Assembly (NCBI GenBank): GCA_039024435.1
Contig: JBCCQH010000095.1
Location: 1-32,052 of the forward strand
Source of the DNA: JBCCQH01 sp039024435
GTDB lineage: Bacteria; Bacteroidota; Bacteroidia; J057; JADKCL01
Direction: 5' to 3'
DNA length: 32,052 nt
The number at the start of each line of letters is the position of its first letter. Positions within the stretch are counted from its first letter, which is position 1. The notes beneath the pieces are model-generated. The model searched no databases. It was not told the origin of the DNA and saw nothing but the letters and a program-made list of their open reading frames with translations. Made by a program: the position numbers and the translations under genes. Positions 11,901-19,300 of this stretch are shown here, in pieces.

Positions 11901-12543
11901 TCCCCTGGCGGGCGGAGACGTTGATTCCCAGACTGGCATTCCATTTCGTTTTGGCCAGGTCGGTGGACCCAATCGCGGGGTTCAGGCTCAAGCCCATGTC
12001 AAAACCGGTGTAGTTGTTGTGTTGCAACAGCATCGAAAAGCCTCCGTTCAAATACTGGTTGAATTCCGCCGCTTGGTTGGATCCGGCGGGCGGTTTGGTA
12101 TAGTTCAGGCCCGCAATCTCAAAATTGCGGCTCAGACTGACGCCCCAGGTGCGGTTGGGACGCATGTCCCGGTGGCGCTTGACCTGGTCCGTCCCGTTAA
12201 ATTCATCGGGCAATCCCCGCAAATTGCGCAGGATTGCCCCCACGTTGAGGTTCCAGCCCAGTCCCACCCAAGAAGCTTCCTGGTCCATCTGGATGCCCGC
12301 GTTGTAACTCAAGCTGACCGGATAACCCCCGACTTCCATCAGGGGCAAGTTGTACTTGAAATCTCCGGTGAAAAGGTCCACCATCTCACTGGTGGAGGCC
12401 GGACTGAAAGACTGGACTTCGGGCTGCGAAGGTCCGCTGGTGAGCGCGTAGGCGGTCAGCGGAAACAGAATTTGATTGAGGAGTGCGATCAGCAGCGTGA
12501 CCGCAAACAGTTTGAGAAATTGCGCTTTGGTGGTCATGTTCAT
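5929..12543 (-). CDS. SpvB/RHS-type giant secreted shell protein (2204 aa)
   Basis: This is a complete 2204-residue protein. A signal peptide or N-terminal anchor covers about residues 8-33. It is followed by a segment with SEMVDLFTGDFKYNLPL, an SLSYNAGI block and WVGLGWNLNVGAI. This matches the SpvB-like opening of insecticidal-toxin B subunits and Bacteroidota RHS proteins (DLFTG, Y-x-P, GLGW-x-L). The middle is long and beta-rich. A carbohydrate-binding-like jelly-roll segment lies near 1990-2140 and ends in VYFDDVRISP. A single YD-type closing stretch follows (YHPYNRRLMAELDAN, FYEYDEDGALIRVKKE). The C-terminus looks complete and has no T9SS sorting domain. It starts 6 bases after the upstream gene and ends 10 bases before the next RHS gene, so co-transcription is likely. 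Role inferred: a surface or secreted shell partner of the downstream RHS protein. The ATG two codons further in is an alternative start. Confidence 0.9.
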   Translation of the reverse strand: MNMTTKAQFLKLFAVTLLIALLNQILFPLTAYALTSGPSQPEVQSFSPASTSEMVDLFTGDFKYNLPLMEVGGYPVSLSYNAGIQMDQEASWVGLGWNLNVGAILRNLRGLPDEFNGTDQVKRHRDMRPNRTWGVSLSRNFEIAGLNYTKPPAGSNQAAEFNQYLNGGFSMLLQHNNYTGFDMGLSLNPAIGSTDLAKTKWNASLGINVSARQGTAVRPQFGFSGLGEKRKKLALGQNLSLTTAINSRSGLRQLNLTAAKNQAFKSGDRRLNLPSWSQGVQLAHPTYTPGTDFPMRTISTSFRVQGFKGLPGWISNNDLVITGFYSQQEFQKNNITSSAYGYLNLHKGKDDREASLDFVRENDGGLRKETPHLPLTNLTYDTYAVSGQGVAGAFRAYRGDVGAVFDRANTISSNGVLNAGLQTNVGSNNVVGLDWMPALMSGGNGKWIDQNELLPKVNYVEANPASALYQPATFRMLGEQVQMDSDFFAERGGLDPVRPRLSGALGVSAQAAWTTGLSDAAADAVPVNAPVLRDQRRPGNAAISVLAAREAAVGGLEKTLQSYAVNGNLASATTLNRADAAAGRKDHHPSEFTVLGEGGNRYVYGIPAYNRVQKDVSFSVGKSALNATALPYNGGEIDYVSYYNATAQAIEPAGQDGFIDETEVDPYAHSYLLTAYLSSDYEDRTGDGPSGDDIGSYVKFNYSRDQASYRWRAPYEQWRAKHNPGLRGDPTDDQASYSYGEKEIWYLHSIESRDYVAFFVLSDRKDGHGVMGEHGGIDPNMNLRKLNRIDLFARREYLNPPTGQAPVPIQSVHFEYDYSLCPSVPNNDNSPASAQENELANQGGKLTLKRIYFTHYNSTKGKMNNYVFHYGGLNPAYNPQENDRWGMYTPSLSNNQDELKNVDYPYVVQDKALVDSYASAWCLTAVDLPSGGRMEVEYEADDYAHVQNRRAMRMMTITGLSNLPDDATASARSILYDPASNAQYSYLYFDLEEPIPQRTGDDRDDERFYQDYIHDLGQYLYFRCLVEWNALAWAPRPGEHEEFVRGYAELERADGRIVAGLDNASVNGNGAYTRGWIKVRLESVQDQDQGSGLQVHPIAKATWDQMVLQQNHLVYRGSTAYDPAQAGFEGAMRGMLGFFRDIFLVFSSRNRWMYNQQKYGQNIDKTQSFIRLPDPNRVKYGGGHRVKRILMYDNWDEMTGTTGTDFRYGKIYEYTVAEAIPDLNQPDADMTRRISSGVAAYEPIIGGDENPFRQPVRYEQSNFLAADERFLQEEPLGESMFPAPTVGYRQITVRNLPHANVRKNATGYAVHEFYTAKDFPTRVRDTGPRKRRSTSRFIPAFFKAGMTDFMTAAEGFVVERNDMHGKPKAIFAYPEPDPNAPPHKLVAREISGTRYFYRTRGELRDTLDNRVLVIRPDGTVAEAEMGLTLDMVTDMREYKTASVAVDLRAQIDFQPNAPAPIVSSIPGLTLERTRFRSAVATKVIDRSAILEKIVQYDRQAQIPTEHLAYDSETGQVLLSRTWNEYKQPIYDLIYPAHWIYGGMGLAYPRLEYQKTGLEFDPGNGAAINAGSDAVHFAVGDEVLLKRNGIGLYLGPYWVSHIAGNNLYLVDRAGNQVNSGNSTGAQFDLKIIRSIQRNLAGTAAGSVQFLENSPLVNNVLDVNAQKDWVLSSAAAEFSDDWKMLLNPDYPGVAGCSWLDLLGPLANSANTFGYPVGVGCGYNYEGVVTPPASAALILEFYDCDGNLFFNQTIPLNLTVPCPNGNLFLSNLAVVPDPNDPNRSLVSFELNCPAMPTPVVYGPISWPNPALCSSGNTRFPNTTACDSVGDVVNPWVQGLRGHWRALRTHAFLEDRAYVDANRPRLREDGVLADFVPFWRYSSGVQRWYGDKDAGNPFAGTPNARWQYTQQAEEFHPRGLEVESSDPIVTYAGAILGYDQSLVAAMGQNAEYRQLAFDGFEDYVLRDATANQCELFHWDFVQYSGQMSTDAAHSGFRSLKVEGNFPTVRSEVFAQSSGGGLNGNQEYVTGWDDRLDLFEPTAGDYVLLAWTRQEDTGSDIPPLRADRSRMLLYFTDGDGNAVGATETIGSKGTMIDGWQRIEHEFAVPDLPLGANGPLNVFVRFANTGPAQGPVYFDDVRISPKDAIVKSYVYHPYNRRLMAELDANHYATFYEYDEDGALIRVKKETERGIHTVQESRTSLRKVSFN

Positions 12544-12549
12544 CGGTAG

Positions 12550-14130
12550 TTAATTCTTCTCAAATCGGATGTAAAACGTCTCGTTCTTCTCATTGGTCAG
12601 TTCCAGGGTGTAGTGTCCGACCGCCAGGGAGCTGGTATTCACAGAAAACCGGTTCTCCCCGTAAGACTTTTGCAGGTTCAAAGCCGCCGCCGATTGCACG
12701 ATGTTTCGCCGCCAGTCCATGATTTGGACCTGCAACTGACCGGGATCGTATTCCCCTTCGTAGCGAAAGTGCAAGAAGCCATCCTGAATCTGGTACCAGG
12801 CCCCCGACGGTTTTCTATCCGGCACCGCGTAGACCTTCTCATACTTCGTTTTGGGACCGTCCGGGACATTGAAAATGACCAGAGCGGCCTGTCTCAACCA
12901 GGCATTTTCCGGCGGAAACTGGGCAAATGTCCCACTCGTCTGGTCCCCCACGTGATCTTTCCACTCCAGACGGGTCGCGAGTCCCCCCCGGAGATTGTCC
13001 AGGCGCAGGCGCCACTCCACGGCCACCTCCAACTCCCCCACCCGATTCCCTCGCAGCAAAAATTCTCCGGGAAGCAACTGGAACTCCGACGAATCCCCAT
13101 TCGGAATCGCCCCGTTTTCCCCCGCCAAGGTATCCAGCCTGCATTCGTACTCGCTCAACTGACTCAGGTCAAACCGCACGGCCATCCCCCGCAAGTTCAA
13201 GCTGTCCGTCCGCCGCGTGTAAAAGCGCCCGTGCAACTCACTTCCCACTTTCGCGGCGGTGCCCTCCGGCAAATGGTAGGTCCGCGCACTCCACCTTCCG
13301 CTCGCGTCGATCTGGGTGCGCAGCTCCGCCGACTGTCCGGCGATCCCAATGCGGTAGTCCCCGGGCAAAAGCGCCGCCGAAGCCCAACCGCTCCCCCCAA
13401 ATCCGTCCGGCCCATTCAACCAGTTCAACGCTTGATCGGTTTCCATCAGATTAAGGTATACGGTCCGGCCCGCGAGGTAGAGGGTGTCACTCCCGGAATA
13501 GATCAGGCCCGGCCCCAAAAGCATTTCCCCACGGCTCAAAGTCGAATCGCCGTCGGCAAAATAGACCGAATCGGACAGGCTGCCCGTGGCCGCCGGAAGT
13601 TGCAGGATAAAGTCGGCGGAGCGGTCCTTGCCGGTGCCGCTGGTCAGCCGGTAGGTTCCCGGAAACAGCGCCACGCTGCCGCCATTGGTCAGCGTGCGGT
13701 CCAGTTGGGGCAGGCGCAGGCTGTCATTGGCGACCGCGATCTCGGTATAAAAAGAGAGCGGCAACAACCGCAGGCGGCTTCCCTTGTTTTCCAATGCGTA
13801 GTAGGACGCGGGCAGGATCGAAGTGCTGGTGTCCGCGGGCAAGCGCCAGACCAGGTTGGAGATCGCCCCCTTGCTGCCGACGGCGAAGCGGATCACAGCA
13901 CTGATTTCCGTACTCACGTCCAGTTCCAAGGTGTAATCGCCCGCACTGATCCCGGTAAAGCCTTTCAAAGCGGGAATGACAAATACCGCGTCGGTTCCCG
14001 GCCCCACCAAACGGGCCGAAGTACTTTGCAGTAGCCTCAAATCCAGCTCAATATCGGCCGCTGGGAGCCAACTCCCCAAAAGCAGCAGCAATCCGATCCA
14101 GCCAATTCTCAATTTATAATTTGCGTTCAT
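12550..14130 (-). CDS. Secreted beta-repeat protein heading the RHS operon
   Basis: No known family was recognised. The frame extends upstream to an ATG at 14172, but the ATG at 14130 is preferred because it opens directly into a signal peptide (MNANYKLRIGWIGLLLLLGS, cleavage near residue 25), giving 526 residues. A motif of the form L-x-PG-x-[YF]-x-[LI] recurs: SAGDYTLEL (62-70), LFPGTYRLTSG (155-165), LLPGDYRIGI (254-263), LLPGEFLLRG (352-361) and LAVGHYTLEL (502-511). The first four lie about 94-98 residues apart, which suggests repeated beta-sandwich modules. The C-terminal strand pair (VGHYTLELTNEKNETFYIRF) resembles the last strands of T9SS sorting domains but lacks a clear full domain. 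It is the first gene of the operon, with 6 bases to the 2204-residue RHS gene. It may be an adaptor or cell-surface partner of the RHS proteins (inference). Confidence 0.82.
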   Translation of the reverse strand: MNANYKLRIGWIGLLLLLGSWLPAADIELDLRLLQSTSARLVGPGTDAVFVIPALKGFTGISAGDYTLELDVSTEISAVIRFAVGSKGAISNLVWRLPADTSTSILPASYYALENKGSRLRLLPLSFYTEIAVANDSLRLPQLDRTLTNGGSVALFPGTYRLTSGTGKDRSADFILQLPAATGSLSDSVYFADGDSTLSRGEMLLGPGLIYSGSDTLYLAGRTVYLNLMETDQALNWLNGPDGFGGSGWASAALLPGDYRIGIAGQSAELRTQIDASGRWSARTYHLPEGTAAKVGSELHGRFYTRRTDSLNLRGMAVRFDLSQLSEYECRLDTLAGENGAIPNGDSSEFQLLPGEFLLRGNRVGELEVAVEWRLRLDNLRGGLATRLEWKDHVGDQTSGTFAQFPPENAWLRQAALVIFNVPDGPKTKYEKVYAVPDRKPSGAWYQIQDGFLHFRYEGEYDPGQLQVQIMDWRRNIVQSAAALNLQKSYGENRFSVNTSSLAVGHYTLELTNEKNETFYIRFEKN

Positions 14131-14759
14131 GGTCAACTCTTTGTAGTCAATAATTTTCCCTTCCGAAATCACACTTCTGTGACTTTCGGCGCATATCTCT
14201 CCCTCCCGATGCGGTCTACCGGTTGGAATGGGCGACGGCTCCGCCGATTTTCCCGGAATATCAACCAGGAAAGCCGCGCGGCCAAGCCGGCCTTAAATCA
14301 GCCTCGTCCGCGATTGGGGAGGCATTTTTTCAATGGAATGGTACTACTTAGATTTTTTCATAGGTTAATTTATGCTGTGGTCATTGGTCAGTATTCTCTC
14401 CGTGGGCGAAGCAATCACTTGTCCAACAAGGGCGTTGCGTGCTCCAACTGCACGGTTGCACACTTTGGGTAATTATTTGCTGACTTGTATTGTTTGTCGA
14501 GTATCTCTTTTGGCTCTCTATGACGATTATAAATATGCACAATTCACGGTAGATTGCAAAGCAATTTTTGACTTTCATCCCTAAATTTTACCGAATGGGG
14601 CGTTTGGGCGGATGTAACGGCCATTTTAGGGAACAATCCGCCGCACCTGCAAGGAAATTTGGATTGGGAATCATCGTTTTTCTGGATTGCTGATCGGGCG
14701 ATCAAACCGCGCCCATCGGAAACCGGTAATTGACCTCCACCGCGCGGTGTTCAAATTGA

Positions 14760-14767
14760 TAAATTTG
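14760..14767 (+). promoter_or_regulatory. Candidate -7 box for the NTF2-like gene
   Basis: TAAATTTG matches the Bacteroidota -7 consensus TAnnTTTG exactly. No TTTG is found at the usual distance upstream, and it sits inside a short palindrome. It would give a leader of about 115 bases that includes a dispersed repeat. Weak. Confidence 0.22.
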
Positions 14768-14813
14768 AATGCGGCTGCGGGAAGAACCTTGTTTTGGGTT
14801 GCTTGTAATTGAA

Positions 14814-14853
14814 GGGTGTGCGTCCAGGACGCGCGCATTGGAAATCGGAAATC
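14814..14853 (-). repeat. Dispersed palindromic repeat, copy A
   Basis: Read on the minus strand it runs GATTTCCGATTTCCAAT, then a GC palindrome (GCGTCC T GGACGC), then CACCC. Copies B (16236-16278) and C (27541-27588) have the same order of AT-rich GATTTCC units, a GCGCGT-type stem and an ACCCTAC-like end. It lies just upstream of the NTF2-like gene, in its probable leader. Confidence 0.55.
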
Positions 14854-14891
14854 AAGCAACCAGAAATCACGCACAATGGCTATCTTTCCGC

Positions 14892-15347
14892 ATGCGTCGA
14901 TCCATTGTTTCTACCGTTTTGGGCGCCTGCGCCCTGTTCTTGTGGTTTTCCGGGGCGGCTTGGGCCCAACAAGCCCCCAAAGCCAAGGACCGCACCGCCG
15001 TCCTTGCCATCATGGACCAGCAGGAAAATGCCTGGAATTCCGGCGATCTAGTCGCTTTCATGAACGGATACTGGCGCAATGATTCGCTCAAATTTATCGG
15101 GAAAAGCGGCGTCACCTACGGCTGGGACGCGACGCTGGCCCGCTACCAAAAAGGCTATCCGGATCAGGCCGCCATGGGAAAGCTCACCTTTACCATTTTT
15201 CACGTGGAGGCCATCGGCAAAAAAGCGATGTTGGTGGTGGGCAAATGGTTCCTCCAGCGCGCCGAGGACACGCCCAACGGACATTTTTCCCTGCTCTGGA
15301 AAAAAATCAAAGGCGAATGGGTGATCGTCGCCGACCATTCAAGCTGA
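14892..15347 (+). CDS. Secreted NTF2-like (DUF4440/SnoaL-type) protein
   Basis: This is a 151-residue protein. The start at 14892 was chosen because it opens a clear signal peptide (MRRSIVSTVLGACALFLWF, cleavage after AWA-Q near residue 25); the frame is open 41 codons further upstream but that stretch is repeat DNA. The mature part fits the DUF4440/NTF2-like cone fold: an N-terminal helix with VLAIMDQQENAWNSGDLVAFM, then a conserved-looking W-x-x-D-S, the turn KSGVTYGWDATLARYQKGYPD, and closing strands HFSLLWKKIKGEWVIVADHSS. Family members are diverse: some bind or convert small molecules and many have no known activity. It is probably periplasmic. Its 3' end overlaps the convergent minus-strand gene by 9 bases. 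The family call is good; the specific function is unknown. Confidence 0.85.
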   Translation: MRRSIVSTVLGACALFLWFSGAAWAQQAPKAKDRTAVLAIMDQQENAWNSGDLVAFMNGYWRNDSLKFIGKSGVTYGWDATLARYQKGYPDQAAMGKLTFTIFHVEAIGKKAMLVVGKWFLQRAEDTPNGHFSLLWKKIKGEWVIVADHSS

Positions 15348-15641
15348 CCCGTCCGACTTCGACTGTCCGCCGAACCAGCCCTTCATCCGCTTCCAGGTCT
15401 TTTTCTGCTTGTTCCGGAAAAAGGTATATTTTCCAAAAATAAAGGCGTAGCCGAGAATGATCACATTGTAGATGGGCAGCATCGCAAAGATCCACATCAA
15501 CCAGTACTCCAGCGAAAATCGCTCGAAACCCAGTGCCTCCACAATCTGCCGACCCAGCCAGGCCACGGTGAAACCGGTGCAGGTAAATACAGTGAGGACC
15601 AGCACCACGTGGAGCGTCTTATTTTGTCGCCAATTGCTCAT
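15339..15641 (-). CDS. Small membrane protein, DUF6787-like
   Basis: This is a 100-residue protein with two predicted membrane helices: about 11-31 (VVLVLTVFTCTGFTVAWLG) and about 45-70 (YWLMWIFAMLPIYNVIILGYAFIFG). A basic cytoplasmic tail follows (FFRNKQKKTWKRMKGWF). The FTCTGFTV motif and the PIYNVIILGYAFIFGKYTFF stretch match my recollection of the Bacteroidota DUF6787 family, whose function is unknown. The start overlaps the stop of the upstream zinc-ribbon gene by 4 bases (ATGA), so the two are translationally coupled. Its stop overlaps the end of the plus-strand NTF2-like gene tail to tail. Confidence 0.82.
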   Translation of the reverse strand: MSNWRQNKTLHVVLVLTVFTCTGFTVAWLGRQIVEALGFERFSLEYWLMWIFAMLPIYNVIILGYAFIFGKYTFFRNKQKKTWKRMKGWFGGQSKSDGSA

Positions 15642-16174
15642 TCCAGGGCCGCCTCCATTTCCGATTTAGCTTGGTCGAGTTCACGCTTTCCGCGCCACAG
15701 CAGGTAGCTCCAGCCCCCGACCGGCAGCAACAGCAGCAGCGTCACCGTGATGTCCCAGCCGAACAGCAGAGGAGCGATCGGAAACAAGGCCAGCAGGAAC
15801 AACACGATGGTATTCGCCCGGACCGTCTGCCGCAGCACCCCGACTTTGTAAGGCAATAACACGCCACGCGCCGCCCGAATGTAATTTTCCATCCCGGGAA
15901 TCTGCAAATTGGCCCGCAGCTTTTTGATGAGCTTAAACGCATTGTCGACCGGCTCGTAGGGATTTTGGTGCTTCACTTGGGGATCTTCCAATTCTCGCAG
16001 CAAACCCTCCAATTCGTCCACGTCGCCGATGACTTCTTCCAGTACATTCAGAGAGTCCTCGGTGAAAAAAGCATTGCCGCAATTGGTACAAGCCGGAATC
16101 AAAGATTCTTGGGTCTTGTAACAACTCTTGCATTTAGTACGCAAATACTTGCGCCGGTCTTTGTGCTTTTTCAT
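15638..16174 (-). CDS. Zinc-ribbon membrane protein, function unknown
   Basis: This is a 178-residue protein. Cys15, Cys18, Cys29 and Cys32 (CKSC...CTNC) form a likely zinc ribbon near the N-terminus. An acidic helical segment follows (about 38-70, EEVIGDVDELEGLLRELED). Two membrane helices lie at about 120-138 and 142-160 (TIVLFLLALFPIAPLLFGW and TVTLLLLLPVGGWSYLLW), and the tail is charged and helical. I know of no family function. It is the first gene of a two-gene unit with the DUF6787-like gene (4-base overlap). A TATTTTTG box lies 18 bases upstream of the start. Confidence 0.8.
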   Translation of the reverse strand: MKKHKDRRKYLRTKCKSCYKTQESLIPACTNCGNAFFTEDSLNVLEEVIGDVDELEGLLRELEDPQVKHQNPYEPVDNAFKLIKKLRANLQIPGMENYIRAARGVLLPYKVGVLRQTVRANTIVLFLLALFPIAPLLFGWDITVTLLLLLPVGGWSYLLWRGKRELDQAKSEMEAALE

Positions 16175-16191
16175 CCCAAAACAACTTCCCG

Positions 16192-16199
16192 CAAAAATA
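16192..16199 (-). promoter_or_regulatory. Candidate -7 box for the zinc-ribbon gene
   Basis: On the minus strand TATTTTTG matches TAnnTTTG exactly and lies 18 bases before the start codon. No clear TTTG lies 19-21 bases further upstream, so this is half a promoter at best. It would give a very short leader. Confidence 0.3.
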
Positions 16200-16235
16200 C
16201 GCTTTTAAAATTGAACGGGGGAATTTCTAACTGCT

Positions 16236-16278
16236 GATTTCCGATTTCTGATTGGCGCGTCCGGAACGCGCAACCTAC
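16236..16278 (+). repeat. Dispersed palindromic repeat, copy B
   Basis: Two GATTTC-type units lead into the stem GCGCGT-CCGGA-ACGCGC (16255-16271), followed by AACCTAC. The order matches copy C at 27541-27588 and inverted copy A at 14814-14853. It lies in the 225-base gap between two minus-strand genes. Confidence 0.6.
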
Positions 16279-16286
16279 AAGGGGCC

Positions 16287-16376
16287 GATTTCCAATTGCT
16301 CAATTTCCAATGTACTGCCAGGGAGCAGTGAGCGAAACGCCTTTCATTGAAAATTGAGCATTGGAAATTGGAAATC
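16287..16376. repeat. Long imperfect inverted repeat of ATTGGAAA units
   Basis: The left arm (16287-16312) begins GATTTCCAATT and continues GCTCAATTTCCAATG. The right arm (16345-16376), read in reverse complement, has the same two blocks with six extra bases (TCCAAT) between them and one mismatch. The loop is 32 bases. The element lies directly downstream of the AAA+ ATPase stop, so it could end that transcript or be a small mobile repeat. Confidence 0.6.
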
Positions 16377-16399
16377 TTCCCACCGGAAATTCTCAATCG

Positions 16400-19300
16400 T
16401 CATTTTTCCATCGCCTTGCGCATTCCTTCAATCCCGTCGACGAGGCTCCCGAGCTGCGCGATGACTTGGCCAAATTTGTCGCTGGCGTCCACGCCGAGCA
16501 AACGCTGCTTTTTCAAGAACGTAGCCTGGATCTCCTGCCAGCGGGCCTTTTCCTCCGGCTTGAGGAAACCGATCAGCTCTTTGAAACGGAGCAGATTCGC
16601 TTCCGCGTCGTTCGTGAGCGTCTGGGACTCGCTCTCGTAATGGGTCATGATCAAAGTCATCAATTCCTGCTCGTTCATAATCGGAATGATCTTCTCGGCG
16701 AGCTTGTTCATGTCCCGGTACGAACCCTGCAACTTGAAGGCCGGCAGCGTGCGAAACTCCTCGGACATACCGGCGGAGCGGATGTACTCCTGGTTGACCT
16801 TGAGGATGACATCCCGCACCACCAAGAGCTTTTGCAGGACGGCAACGATCTCATTGACATCTTCCGGGGCGTAATTGCCTTCCAACTCGATGCCCTCGCG
16901 GCGATTCGACTCGGCGATCTGGAGGAAACCGTGGATATCCTTGTGCGCCCGCTGGGTGACCTTTTGCAAGACCACATTCGAGCTGAGGCTGTTTTCGATC
17001 AGGGAAAGTTCAAAGAAATGCGCCGTATCCCCGATGATATCACCCAGATTATAGGTATCGGCCCGGTTTGCGAGCATATCCGGAATCTGAAACTTGTCCC
17101 CCGATTCCGTGTAGGGATTGCCTGCCATGACCACACAGACCCGCTTGCCCCGCAGGTCGTAGGTCTTGGGCTGATCCTTGTAGACGCCCTCGATCTTGCG
17201 CTGCGCGTCGCACAGGCTGATGAACTTCTGAAGGAATTCCGGGTTGCAGTGCTGGATGTCGTCCAGATAAAGCATGATGTTGTCCCCCATTTCCAGGGCC
17301 AAATTCAGCTTTTGCAGCTCTTCGCGCGCGGCCGCATTCGGCGCTTCTTCCGGATCCAATGACCGCACCGAGTGCCCAATCGCCGGCCCATTGACTTTCA
17401 TAAAGATCAGTCCCAGGCGGTTGGCGATGTACTCCATCAGCGTCGTCTTGCCGTAGCCCGGCGGCGAAATCAACAGCAACAGCCCTTGCCGGTCGGTGCG
17501 CTTGTTTTCGCCCACCGTCCCGATCTGCTTGGCCAGATTGTCCCCAAACAGCGGCAGGTAGACCTCGTCGATGAGCTTGTTCCGCACAAACGACGACAAC
17601 ACCCGGGGCTGGAATTCATTGAGGCGCAATTCCTGCCGGAACTCCTCGGTAAGGCGCTTTTTGAGCCCTTGGTACCGCTCGAAAGCCGGCACTTCCGTCG
17701 TGGTAAAATCGCCGAGTTCGTGCATGAAGTGATTGTAGTCCAGGCGGTAAGCGCCTTTCGGGCCGATCTTGGGGTGGTCGCCGGACAAGGCTTCCACTTC
17801 GCCGACCACACTGGCCACCGACAGACGCACTGCCTCCACCCCACCGCGGAACAGCACCATCGCCGCTTCATCGATGTAGTCCTCCCCATCGGGAACATTT
17901 TGCTGGTGGACGTAAGCGCTCACCCAGTTGCGCAGCAACTGGAATTGCTCGGCGATCCGGCCTTCGAGCCGCTTGAGCGATTGTTCAAAGGTCTTCCCCA
18001 TCGACTTTTGGTCCAGGTAAGCCAGAAAATCCTGCCCGATGCGCGTGCCCTCCGGCGAAGCCACAAACCGGTTCCCCGCCGAAATCTCGTGGAACAAATA
18101 CTCCGCCGCCGAACCCGCCAGTGCCTCCCGGAACAGGCCGGTTTCCACACAAAAAGCCGCCATTCCCGTGCGCAGATCACCGATCAGCGCCCCAAACTCG
18201 TCCGAGTCGGGAAAGACCTGCAAGATGAAGCCGACCCCCTGCAAACGGTGGTCAAACAGCTCACGCGCCGACGCATCCAGGAAATAATCCCACCACATCG
18301 CGGCGCAGGCCCGGGCCTCGGGCAGATAGCGCAAAAGCCCGATGGACCGGTGCAAGCCCACCAAGGTCCGCAGAATCCGCAGCGCATCTTGGTCGTGGAC
18401 CCCTTTTGCGTAGCCTTCCTGGTAGCGCGGCCCAGCAAATTGCTGCAAGCGCTGGCCCTGCTCCTCCGCCGAAAGCTCGGCAAATTCGCTCAGTCCTCGG
18501 CGGTTGCCGTCCTCGCGCAGCGCCGCAAAAAACAGGTACGCCAGGTATTCCGCCCGGTACACCGTACTATTTTCCGACACCAATTCCTGGTCCCAGACCG
18601 GCCGCGTCGCCTCGAACTCCGGATGGCGGATCAATTCGAAAAAGTTGGTTCCGGTCAGGTGAAAATACTGCTCGTCCTCCCGCCGGATGACGGTCAGGTC
18701 CAGCGATTGAACATTCACCGAAAACTTGTGGCGGCCCAGGCGAATGATATTTTCCCCGTCCACAAAGAGTTCCTGCCGGTCTTTGAGCTGGCGCAGCGCA
18801 TCCTCGCGAATGGTTTTGAGGCGCGATTGCAAGTCCTCCGCCTTGACATTGTCTTCCAGGGCGCGCAGCTTTTCCACTACGTCCCGCACCTTGTCGATCA
18901 TCAGATCACCGGCAAAGTAGCCGTTGATTTCCTGTGCCGTACCGAAGTTGTTTACCCGGTTCCGGATGCCGGACAGGATCCGCTCGGCGGACTTAAAGAG
19001 GGCCGCCGCTTTCTTGTTGCGGGCCTCGACGAGCTGCACTTTTCGGGACTCAAAGGCATTGTAGATTTCCTCCCGTTTCTCCGCGATCTGACCGATAAAC
19101 TCGTCAAATTCACTGAACTTGCCCTCCAATTCTTCGACCTGCACCATGAGTTTGGTCAGGTACTCGTCGACTTTTTCCGGCGTGTCGGCCACGTCCAGGA
19201 AATTGATGACCGCCTGGCTGAGGAGCTTGATTTGGCTGGCGAATTCTGCGACGGCTTCGGTAGAAACCAGCTCTTTGCGCCGGCGCCGCAGCGCCGCCCG

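Larger units (their letters stand above)
14131..14891. other. Intergenic region with AT-rich island, divergent gene starts
   Basis: This 761-base gap separates the minus-strand RHS operon from the plus-strand NTF2-like gene. Bases 14173-14320 are GC-rich with no convincing ORF. Bases 14330-14600 are clearly AT-rich relative to the surroundings and probably carry the operon's promoter and leader, but no TTTG / TAnnTTTG pair facing the operon was found. An inverted repeat CCCTAAA (14579-14585) / TTTAGGG (14625-14631) flanks a G-rich segment. A second short palindrome, TTCAAATT...AATTTGAA, spans 14750-14769. One copy of the dispersed GC palindrome repeat is at 14814-14853. The short ORFs here look like chance frames. 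Confidence 0.5.

Noticed and set aside
14172..14172. Upstream ATG as the start of the 526-residue protein
   Set aside because: It would put 14 charged residues before the signal peptide; the ATG at 14130 leads straight into it.
14526..14567. TATAAT on the minus strand with a TTTG further upstream, as a promoter for the RHS operon
   Set aside because: Spacing does not suit either the sigma-70 or the Bacteroidota pattern, and it lies about 400 bases from the start codon.
14381..14578. 65-codon minus-strand frame in the AT-rich island
   Set aside because: No recognisable motif, no partner and biased toward chance; kept only as part of the intergenic description.
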